A stretch of 64,000 bases of DNA, taken from NCBI GenBank assembly GCA_910574635.1, contig CAJTCG010000005.1:156448-220447 (forward strand). The letters run 5' to 3'. Source of the DNA: Oscillospiraceae bacterium. Its GTDB lineage: Bacteria > Bacillota > Clostridia > Oscillospirales > Oscillospiraceae. Below are positions 58,067 through 64,000 of this stretch, one piece after another. Within the stretch, counting starts at the first letter, position 1. Every line of letters begins with the position of its first letter. The notes below the pieces were generated by a model that ran no database searches, was not told the DNA's origin, and saw nothing but the letters and a program-made list of their open reading frames with translations. Made by a program: the position numbers and the translations under genes.

Positions 58067-58987
58067 TTATTCAATTTCAGCCTCCGTCCCGGGGAGAAAG
58101 CGCTCCCGGAGCAGCTTTTGCATGTCCTCCGGCAGGGGGGCGGAGACCTCTAATTGCTCCCCGGTGACGGGGTGGGCCAGCGTCAGGACGCAGGAGTGCA
58201 GGGCGGGCCGGGGGATGAGCCCCGGGTCTTCCGTGCCATAGAGCCAGTCCCCCGCCAGGGGGCAGCCCAGATGCGCCATATGGACCCGAAGCTGGTGGGT
58301 CCGTCCGGTTTCCGGCCGGAGAGCCAGGAGGGACATCCCCTCCCCCTTGGCCAGCACCTCATAATGGGACACAGCGCCGGCCCCGTCAGGGCGGACCCTC
58401 CGGGCCACGGCGGAGGATTCGTCCCGCCCGATGGGCGCGTCCACTGTCCCCCGCTCCGGAGCGGGACAGCCCAGGCATACCGCCCGGTATTCCCGCCGGA
58501 ACGCCTGCGTGTGCAGGGCCCGCCGGAGCAGGTCGTGGACGTAGCCGCTCTTGGCCACCACCATCAGCCCGGTGGTGCCCTTGTCCAGGCGGCTGACCGG
58601 GTGAAAGATGAAGTCCGCCCCCCGCGTCCAGGCCAGGGCCCCCGCCACCGTGGGGGTGCCGGGGAGGAAGTTGGAGGCGTGGGCCGTCATGCCCGCGGGC
58701 TTGTTTACGATAAGCAGGTGCTCGTCCTCCCAGGCCACCGGCAGGGGCCAGTTCCCCGGGACGGCGGCGGCCCGGGGCGGGCGGCGGTCCTCCGTCTCCA
58801 CCGCCAGCACATCCCCGGCCCGGAGCACGTAAGGCGTGTGGACGGGGACGCCGTTGACGAAGATGCACTCCCCCCCGTGGGCCAGCCGGGAGACGGCGTG
58901 GGAGGAAAAGTGGAGCTTGGCCCGGAGGATGTGCCGCACCGCGGCCCCGTCCTCCTCCGGCGGGATGATTCTTGTAATCACCGCCAT
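58067..58987 (-). CDS. RluA family pseudouridine synthase (306 aa)
   Basis: It converts uridine to pseudouridine in rRNA or tRNA; the target is not predictable from sequence. N-terminal S4-like domain (HILRAKLHFSSHAVSRLAHGG), catalytic motif HPVSRLDKGTTGLMVVAKS with the nucleophilic Asp, and ALRPETGRTHQLRVHMAHLGCPLAGD. The ATG at 58987 shares a base with the kinase stop (TGATG), so it is the third gene of the two-component operon. The long upstream frame is antisense-type noise. Confidence 0.92.
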   Translation of the reverse strand: MAVITRIIPPEEDGAAVRHILRAKLHFSSHAVSRLAHGGECIFVNGVPVHTPYVLRAGDVLAVETEDRRPPRAAAVPGNWPLPVAWEDEHLLIVNKPAGMTAHASNFLPGTPTVAGALAWTRGADFIFHPVSRLDKGTTGLMVVAKSGYVHDLLRRALHTQAFRREYRAVCLGCPAPERGTVDAPIGRDESSAVARRVRPDGAGAVSHYEVLAKGEGMSLLALRPETGRTHQLRVHMAHLGCPLAGDWLYGTEDPGLIPRPALHSCVLTLAHPVTGEQLEVSAPLPEDMQKLLRERFLPGTEAEIE

Positions 58988-59967
58988 CACTCCACCCTCT
59001 TCCGGTCCCTGGAGAGATCCAGCCGCACCAGGGTCCCCTGTCCGGGGCGGGAGGCGATGGAAATATCGTGGTTCAGCCGGTCCATCACCTGGCGGCAGAG
59101 GCAAAGCCCGATGCCGGTGGACTTTTTGTCCTCCCGCCCGTTGAAGCCGGTGAAGCCCTTCTCGAAGACCCGGGGCAGATCCTCCGGCTGGATGCCGATG
59201 CCGCTGTCGGCGATGACCAGGGTGTCCCCGTCGCCGTAGATGCGGACCCGGCCCCCCTCGGGGGTGTACTTCACGGCGTTGGACAGCAGCTGCTCGATGA
59301 CGAAGGACAGCCACTTCTCGTCCGTCAGCACGGTCTTCCCGGTCTCCTGAAAATCCAGGGAGATCTTTTTCAGGATAAAGAGGCGGGCGTACTTCCGCAC
59401 GGCCTGGCGCACCAGCGCGTCCAGGCCGCAGTCCCGGAATACATAGTCCGTGGACTCGCTGCCCAGGCGGAGGTATCCCAGGACCATCTCCACGTACTGC
59501 TCGATTTTCAAAAGCTCCCCCTCCAGCTCCGGGTGGGGCTCCTCCTGGAGGAGCAGCCCCATGGCGGCGATGGGGGTTTTGATCTGGTGGGCCCAGAGGG
59601 TGTAGTAGTCCGTCATGTCCTGGATCCTGTTCCGGTCCTCCAGGGCCAGGGCGGCCCGCTCGGAGGCCAGGGCCTGGCACAGGGCCTGATAGTCCTCCTC
59701 CAGCAGTCCCCCGGGGGGCGGCAGGGGGAGGACCTTCTCCCGGACCTGGACCAGCAGCCGCTCCAGCTCCCGGTGCCGCCGGAGAAACTGGACGTAGCCC
59801 ACGGCGAACAAGGCAAGCCCCAGGGAAAAGCACAGCACGAAGGCATAGCCCACCGACTCCAGAGGCAGGCCGTAGAGGTAGAAGACGGCGGAGCAGATGC
59901 CCAGGCACCCCGCCAGGAGGAAGAGCAGCTTCCAGTGCCGCCGGAAATACGCGCCCAGGATTCTCAT
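58987..59967 (-). CDS. Intramembrane-sensing histidine kinase, BceS/YxdK type (326 aa)
   Basis: Two closely spaced N-terminal helices (about 14-58) with almost no extracellular loop, as in kinases that sense antimicrobial peptides through a partner ABC transporter. Phosphorylation box YTLWAHQIKTPIAAM, N-box LSNAVKYTPEGG and ADSGIGI. BceS-type kinases normally sit beside a BceAB transporter; none is present nearby. It overlaps the regulator gene by 4 bases. Confidence 0.9.
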   Translation of the reverse strand: MRILGAYFRRHWKLLFLLAGCLGICSAVFYLYGLPLESVGYAFVLCFSLGLALFAVGYVQFLRRHRELERLLVQVREKVLPLPPPGGLLEEDYQALCQALASERAALALEDRNRIQDMTDYYTLWAHQIKTPIAAMGLLLQEEPHPELEGELLKIEQYVEMVLGYLRLGSESTDYVFRDCGLDALVRQAVRKYARLFILKKISLDFQETGKTVLTDEKWLSFVIEQLLSNAVKYTPEGGRVRIYGDGDTLVIADSGIGIQPEDLPRVFEKGFTGFNGREDKKSTGIGLCLCRQVMDRLNHDISIASRPGQGTLVRLDLSRDRKRVE

Positions 59968-60668
59968 ACGGTTTCATCCTCCACCAGGTAGCCCGCGCCC
60001 TTTTTCGTGCGGATAAAGTCCGGCAGTCCCGCCGCCTCCAGCTTCCGCCGGAGGCGGTTCACGTTGACGGAAAGGGTGTTCTCGTCCACGAAGCTGTCCG
60101 ACTCCCACAGGGCGGTCATCATGGCGTCCCGGCTGACGATCCGGCCCTTTTTCTCCAGCAGGAGCTGGAGAAGCTTTCCCTCGTTCCTCGTCAGCTCCAC
60201 TCTCCGGCCGTTGACGGTGACCGTCCCGTTGGCGGGGTTCAGCGCCGCGGCGCCGCAGGAGAGCAGGGCCGGGGCGGAGGCGAAGTCATAGGCCCGGCGC
60301 AGCATGGCCTGGACCTTGGCGGAGAGGACCTGAAGGTCAAAGGGCTTGGCCAGCAGGTCGTCCCCGCCCATCTGCATGGCCATGACCAGGTTCACGTTGT
60401 CCGCGGCGGAGGTCAGGAAGAGGATGGGGACCTGGGAGACCTTGCGGATCTCCCGGCACCAGTGGTAGCCGTTGAAGAAGGGCAGGGAGATGTCCAGCAG
60501 CACCAGCTGGGGTCCGAAGTCTAGGAACTCCGCCATTATGGCGTCGAACTTTTTGGCGCAGGCCACCTGATAGCCCCAGCTCTCCAGGTGCCGGGCCACC
60601 GCCCCTGCGATGACGCCGTCGTCCTCTACGATAAAAATACGGTACAAGCCGGACGCCTCCGTTTCCAT
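59964..60668 (-). CDS. OmpR-type response regulator, BceR/YxdJ-like (234 aa)
   Basis: Receiver domain (8-125) with IFIVEDDG, phosphoacceptor Asp in VLLDISLPFFNGYHW and LLAKPFD. C-terminal winged helix with VELTRNEGKLLQLLLE and VNVNRLRRKLEAAGLPDFIRTKKGAGY. The phrase QMGGDDLLAKPF is typical of Bce-type regulators. It is first gene of the operon; the start at 60668 follows caggaag. Confidence 0.92.
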   Translation of the reverse strand: METEASGLYRIFIVEDDGVIAGAVARHLESWGYQVACAKKFDAIMAEFLDFGPQLVLLDISLPFFNGYHWCREIRKVSQVPILFLTSAADNVNLVMAMQMGGDDLLAKPFDLQVLSAKVQAMLRRAYDFASAPALLSCGAAALNPANGTVTVNGRRVELTRNEGKLLQLLLEKKGRIVSRDAMMTALWESDSFVDENTLSVNVNRLRRKLEAAGLPDFIRTKKGAGYLVEDETV

Positions 60669-60778
60669 CTAAAATATGTCTTCCTGTAGTATAGCACAGG
60701 AGCCCCGGCAAGTCGAGGGGCGGGCTTGGATTTTATCGGGAACGCGGGCCCGGCGGGAAGGGATCTGCTCCAATACGC

Positions 60779-60807
60779 TTGCAATCCGCTTTCGAAAGCC
60801 GTATACT
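60779..60807 (+). promoter_or_regulatory. Promoter of the HD-domain gene with palindromic spacer
   Basis: TTGCAA (60779-60784), 17 bases, TATACT (60802-60807). A perfect 12-base palindrome GCTTTCGAAAGC (60788-60799) fills most of the spacer and may be an operator. Confidence 0.6.
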
Positions 60808-60839
60808 ATCCCCAACAACAAACAAAGGAGAAATGTCCC

Positions 60840-61427
60840 ATGAAATCCTGTCCCGAAAGAGCGGCGGCCCTGGCGCTGCTGCGCAAGTACAACACCGAGC
60901 CCTTCCACCTCCAGCACGCCCTGACGGTGGAGTCCGTCATGGGCTGGTACGCCCGGGACCTGGGCTATGGCGAAGAGGCGGATTTCTGGTCCGCCGTGGG
61001 CCTCCTCCACGACGTGGACTTTGAGAAGTGGCCCGAGGAGCACTGCAAAAAGGCCCCCGAGCTGCTGGCGGAGATCGGCTGCTCCGACGAGCTGGTCCGC
61101 GCCGTGTGCAGCCATGGCTTTGGCATCTGCTCCGACGTGGAGCCTGTCCACGAGATGGAAAAGGTCCTCTTCGCCGCCGACGAGCTGACGGGCCTCATCG
61201 GCGCGGCGGCCCGGATGCGGCCCAGCAAGTCCTGCTCCGACATGGAGGTGTCCTCCCTCAAGAAGAAGTTCAAGGACAAGAAGTTTGCCGCCGGGTGCTC
61301 CCGGGACGTTATCAAGGACGGCGCGGCGCGCCTTGGCTGGGAGCTGGAGACTCTGATGGACAAGACCCTCCAGGCCATGCGGGAGAGCGAGGGCCGGGTG
61401 GCGGAGGAAACGGCCTCCTTGAGCTGA
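60840..61427 (+). CDS. HD-domain phosphohydrolase (195 aa)
   Basis: Metal-dependent phosphohydrolase fold. HXXXX..HD..D motif: His in FHLQHALTVE, GLLHDVDFEKWPEEH (HD pair) and CSHGFG, then a conserved Asp in FAADELTGLI. Close relatives are annotated only as HD family hydrolases, and the substrate is unknown. The ATG at 60840 follows aaaggag; the upstream open frame overlaps the promoter. Monocistronic. Confidence 0.88.
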   Translation: MKSCPERAAALALLRKYNTEPFHLQHALTVESVMGWYARDLGYGEEADFWSAVGLLHDVDFEKWPEEHCKKAPELLAEIGCSDELVRAVCSHGFGICSDVEPVHEMEKVLFAADELTGLIGAAARMRPSKSCSDMEVSSLKKKFKDKKFAAGCSRDVIKDGAARLGWELETLMDKTLQAMRESEGRVAEETASLS

Positions 61428-61446
61428 ATCCGTTTTGTACGCGAAA

Positions 61447-61476
61447 AGAGCGCCGGGACGCCGCCCCGGCGCTCTT
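61447..61476. terminator. Bidirectional terminator
   Basis: An 11-bp GC stem (61447-61457 with 61465-61475) between convergent genes. The minus strand ends cttttcg; the plus strand has only a short T run. Confidence 0.7.
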
Positions 61477-61484
61477 ATGTTCCC

Positions 61485-62642
61485 TTAACCGAGGACCTCC
61501 AGCTTCCCGTCCTCCCCGAATTTCACGGGGACAATCTCGTTCCGGGTCTTCTGGGCGATGTCGTCAATGCGCATTTTAGAGGGGTAGTCCGCGATGAGGC
61601 TCACCGCCACCCCCTGGCGTTTCGCCCGGCCCGTCCGGCCGATGCGGTGGACGTAGTCCTGGTTTTCATCCGGCACGTCGCAGTTAAACACGATGTCCAC
61701 GTCGTCCACGTCGATGCCCCGGGCGGCCACGTCGGTGGAGACGAAGACCCGGAGCCTGCCCTCCCGGAAGAGGTTCATCACCTGCTCCCGCCGCCGCTGG
61801 GGGATGTCTCCGTGGATGCACTCCGCGTCGATGCCCCGCATTTGCAGAAACTTGCAGATGCGCTCCGTGGAGCCCTTGGTGTTGCAAAAGGCCATGCAGC
61901 GGTCGAAGCCCGTCTCCTCCAGGATTCTGGCGATGACGTCCGCCTTTTCGTTTTGGGCCACGTCCATGCGGAACTGCTTGATGTCCGGCTTGTTCTGCTC
62001 GTCCTCCCGGACGGTGATTTCCGCCGCGTCCCGCTGGTAGACCCAGGCGATGTCCATGACCTCCCGGGAGATGGTGGCGGAGAAGAGGCCCAGGTTCTTC
62101 CGCTTGTTCATCTTGTCCAGAAGCCGGGTCACGTCGTGGATGAAGCCCATGTCCAGCATCCGGTCCGCCTCGTCCAGCACCACGGTCCGGGCGCTGTCCA
62201 CCCGGACGGTGCGGCGCTTCATGTGGTCGCTGAGCCGGCCGGGGGTGGCAACTACGATCTGGGGCCGCTTTTTCAGCGCGTCGATCTGCTTCCCGATGGG
62301 CTGCCCGCCGTAAAGGCAGACGCAGCGGACGCCGGGGCGGAAGGCGGAGATGTCCCGGAGCTCGTCGGTGATTTGAATGGCCAGCTCCCGGGTGGGGGCC
62401 AGGATGACCGCCTGGACGGCGTCGTCCTCCGGGTCTATGTGCTCAATAATGGGGATGCCGTAGGCAAAGGTTTTGCCGGTGCCGGTGGGGGCCTTGGCGA
62501 TGACGTCCTGCCAGGCCATCATGGGCGGGATGCAGCCCGCCTGGACGGGGGTGGTGACCTCCAGCTCCCGCCGCTGGATGGCCCGCATGATCTCCGGGGA
62601 CAGGCCCAGGCTGTCGAACCGGACGCCTTCTGTATATTCCAT
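61485..62642 (-). CDS. DEAD-box RNA helicase (385 aa)
   Basis: ATP-dependent RNA helicase core: Q motif with FDSLGLSPEIMRAIQ, motif I APTGTGKTFAYG, Ia APTRELAIQI, II VLDEADRMLDMGF, III SATIS, V STDVAARGIDV and VI HRIGRTGRAK. It is close to the minimal core, with no RNA-binding tail, so partners may supply targeting. The leader is about 65 bases, long for this window, which may allow cold regulation as in other DEAD-box genes. Confidence 0.94.
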   Translation of the reverse strand: MEYTEGVRFDSLGLSPEIMRAIQRRELEVTTPVQAGCIPPMMAWQDVIAKAPTGTGKTFAYGIPIIEHIDPEDDAVQAVILAPTRELAIQITDELRDISAFRPGVRCVCLYGGQPIGKQIDALKKRPQIVVATPGRLSDHMKRRTVRVDSARTVVLDEADRMLDMGFIHDVTRLLDKMNKRKNLGLFSATISREVMDIAWVYQRDAAEITVREDEQNKPDIKQFRMDVAQNEKADVIARILEETGFDRCMAFCNTKGSTERICKFLQMRGIDAECIHGDIPQRRREQVMNLFREGRLRVFVSTDVAARGIDVDDVDIVFNCDVPDENQDYVHRIGRTGRAKRQGVAVSLIADYPSKMRIDDIAQKTRNEIVPVKFGEDGKLEVLG

Positions 62643-62715
62643 AAATATTTCCTCTTTTCACGTAGTGGGGGCGTATGATAAAATGGACGCGGGTCCATAG
62701 AAACAAGATAAAGGT

Positions 62716-62744
62716 ATTATACAGAAAAAGAGGCCTCTTGTAAA
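62716..62744 (-). promoter_or_regulatory. Promoter of the DEAD-box helicase gene
   Basis: Minus-strand TTTACA (62739-62744), 17 bases, TATAAT (62716-62721). Confidence 0.75.
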
Positions 62745-62809
62745 GCGGTCAGGCCTTACAAGTCCGATGATTTTAGAGGATTTTAAAACTTTAATCAATT
62801 AAAATCTAG

Positions 62810-62880
62810 TGAATCCAACAAATTATACATGGAAACCCGAAGAAATTGTAGTAAAATTGTGTGTTGTAAACCCAACAAAC
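62810..62880 (+). promoter_or_regulatory. Possible operator region of the XRE gene
   Basis: TGTTG-TAAACC-CAACA (62862-62877) is an inverted repeat, and CCAACAAA occurs there and again near 62816. The region is AT-rich and lies upstream of the XRE regulator. No clear -35/-10 pair was found. Confidence 0.35.
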
Positions 62881-62948
62881 CCCGTTTTTTATGATAAATT
62901 AAAGTTGGAAGACAAACCGGGTAAAAGTCAATAGGGGGGGTGTCGAAC

Positions 62949-63164
62949 GTGGATGATATGGAGTATGTACGTATTCTTCGTGATTTGCGCGAAGACGCCG
63001 ACAAGACACAGTCACAGATCGCCGAGGTCCTGGGAACGTCCCAGACCATGTACGCACGCTATGAGCGGGGCGCCAACGAGCTGCCCATCCATCATTTAAT
63101 CACGTTGAGCAAGTATTACGGCGTCAGTACCGATTATCTGCTGGGGCTCAGCAAGGAACGATGA
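62949..63164 (+). CDS. Small XRE family regulator (71 aa)
   Basis: A single Cro/CI-type helix-turn-helix: VRILRDLREDADKTQSQIAE, recognition helix in VLGTSQTMYARYERGANELP, then LITLSKYYGVSTDYLLGLS. The GTG at 62949 lies 8 bases after a G7 ribosome site; an ATG nine bases later is the alternative. It stands alone between its own AT-rich promoter region and a strong terminator. Confidence 0.9.
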   Translation: MDDMEYVRILRDLREDADKTQSQIAEVLGTSQTMYARYERGANELPIHHLITLSKYYGVSTDYLLGLSKER

Positions 63165-63198
63165 AACACGGACAGGAAGGTCTCCTGTCCGTGTTTTT
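63164..63198 (+). terminator. Terminator after the XRE gene
   Basis: A perfect 14-bp stem overlapping the stop codon (63164-63177 with 63183-63196), ending in T5. Confidence 0.9.
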
Positions 63199-63302
63199 GT
63201 CTTTTAGCCTCTTGCATTTTCCGACGGGATACGATTCGGGGCCGGGTGGAGCGAGGCCCCGGAGGGCGGAGCCATTGAGAAAACATGTAGGAGGCCGATA
63301 AA

Positions 63303-63848
63303 ATGAGAATCTGGAAACGAGGCACCGCCCTGCTGGCGGCGCTGGTCCTGTCGCTGAGTTTGTGCGCCTGCGGCAATTCTGGCCCGTCAGATCCGCCGGA
63401 GGGGCTGGTGATTGTAAAAGAGTGATTACTTGGACCAAAAGGAGTATGGGGTTTTTTCTTCAACCGTGATACCCATGAGGAGACGCTCATTGCCGATTTC
63501 TGGATTCCTTATAAGGATGCTTCCAGGGACATGTATTATTCCAGCGCGATTGGAGCGATCGTTAACCGCTGGAGCTTTTCCAAGGATTACACCAGGCTGT
63601 CGGACCAGAAGATATTTGCAGCCAATAATGAGCGGCACGCCGGCTGGCAGAACGTGGACGGAAGCTTTGCAGATGTGACGGAAAACCTTGGGCAGCAATC
63701 CAAAAGCGATTTTGAGGACCCGGTCTATTATCGGGGCCTTGGCTTCGCTGGGGAGAATTTTGGTTTCGCCTATTTAAGCAACGGCTCTCTTCTTAAAGAA
63801 AAAGAGCTTTATCTTCCCACCAATGTCATTAAGTTAAGGAAACGCTGA
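63303..63848 (+). pseudogene. Broken lipoprotein gene
   Basis: The ATG at 63303 follows taggagg and encodes a lipoprotein signal with lipobox LSLCAC (Cys23). Reading stops at TGA (63423-63425). Coding character resumes in the next frame for about 9 codons (DYLDQKEYG, 63424-63450). After a T6 run (63451-63456) the original frame resumes (FFNRDTHEETLIADFWIPYK), and it runs to TGA at 63848. Two compensating single-base indels explain this. The last residues (LRKR) may be encoded by mobile-element sequence. I do not recognise the protein. Confidence 0.65.
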
Positions 63849-63905
63849 TTTAATCCCCCCAAATGATAAAAGATGTGATAAAATAAGGAAAAGGGGGCGC
63901 GGGGT

Positions 63906-64000
63906 ATGAAACAGGAAAGTTTTAGCGATATGGAATACAGATGCCGGAAAAAGAAAACAAAACGGGAAGAATTTCTGGAAATCATGGACGAGATCATCCC
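63906..64000 (+). mobile_element. IS5-type transposase, 3' truncated by the window end
   Basis: Only 31 codons are visible: MKQESFSDMEYRCRKKKTKREEF, then LEIMDEIIP. The MKQ-SFSD-EY start followed by a basic KKKT-R stretch and E-MDEIIPW-type sequence is typical of IS5/IS1182-like transposases. The A-rich codons contrast with the GC-rich host genes. The left end of the element probably lies between 63833 and 63900. Confidence 0.75.

Noticed and set aside
62941..62947. TGTCGAA as a 0A box before the XRE gene
   Set aside because: It matches 7 of 8 bases but lies between the ribosome site and the start codon, a position that does not suit a Spo0A site; likely chance.
63423..63425. In-frame TGA in the lipoprotein gene as a selenocysteine codon
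   Set aside because: No selenocysteine insertion hairpin is evident, and coding character shifts to another frame right after it, which fits indels better.
1..64000. CRISPR arrays, tRNA or rRNA genes, prophage
   Set aside because: No regularly spaced repeats, no tRNA-like cloverleaf with CCA-end signals, no rRNA motifs and no phage structural genes were found by reading.

Overview
The window looks like chromosomal DNA from a GC-rich, endospore-forming, anaerobic member of the Clostridia, most likely Oscillospiraceae (the Flavonifractor/Lawsonibacter/Oscillibacter type). The evidence is the number of sporulation genes (spo0A with a perfect 0A box, bofA, spoIIP, a spoIIQ-like gene, a cwlJ-gerQ pair), the anaerobic redox genes (flavodiiron protein, rubredoxin and EtfA-type domains), a CD1247-type protein, Firmicutes-type sigma-A promoters and Gram-positive ribosome binding sites. 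Genus is inference only. No rRNA, tRNA, CRISPR array or replication origin was seen.

Layout. 1-5.1 kb: end of a zinc-binding ABC lipoprotein gene, a nitroreductase, a DUF2461 gene, tadA diverging from yaaL-bofA, and rplM-rpsI with a leader. 5.1-12 kb: gerQ/cwlJ, a glycosyltransferase with a TSCPD protein, a SpoIIQ-like peptidase, a coupled NUDIX/trmN6/rsmI operon, then spo0A. 12-20 kb: PadR with two DUF2812 paralogues, a compact candidate type I toxin-antitoxin locus (15.33-15.67 kb), a MarR-controlled heterodimeric ABC exporter, and a promoter-hairpin unit that looks like a small RNA. 20.2-22.8 kb: membrane proteins with a small XRE regulator. 23-26.8 kb: Rrf2 regulator, a three-domain acyl-CoA dehydrogenase/EtfA/rubredoxin fusion and a flavodiiron protein. 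26.9-31.3 kb: yfmF-yfmH-lgt-folD. 31.3-36.4 kb: spoIIP, then an arginine deiminase cluster. 36.4-46.6 kb: HAD/VOC genes, an iron(III)-type ABC importer and a second heterodimeric ABC exporter; importer and exporter promoters share a LacI/CcpA-like operator. 46.6-53.5 kb: a very large S-layer-homology protein and a hybrid histidine kinase with a degraded ATPase domain. 53.5-62.7 kb: GH18-like protein, yqeG, efp, CD1247-type protein, MATE exporter, RluA-type synthase, a Bce-like two-component system, an HD protein and a DEAD-box helicase. 62.8-64 kb: an XRE regulator, a broken lipoprotein gene and the start of an IS5-type transposase.

Genes that appear to work together: GerQ and CwlJ (cortex lysis at germination); SpoIIP and SpoIIQ (engulfment); EF-P and YfmF/YfmH (EF-P modification); ArcA, ornithine carbamoyltransferase and the YfcC-type carrier (arginine catabolism, no carbamate kinase here); and the ACAD-EtfA-rubredoxin fusion with the flavodiiron protein (a possible acyl-CoA-driven O2/NO reductase chain). 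The strongest candidate for an undescribed system is the 15.33-15.67 kb locus. A 28-residue hydrophobic peptide is read from one good promoter. A perfect-consensus opposing promoter makes an antisense RNA across the 3' half of its message. Both predicted transcripts begin with the same sequence because an inverted repeat brackets the locus.
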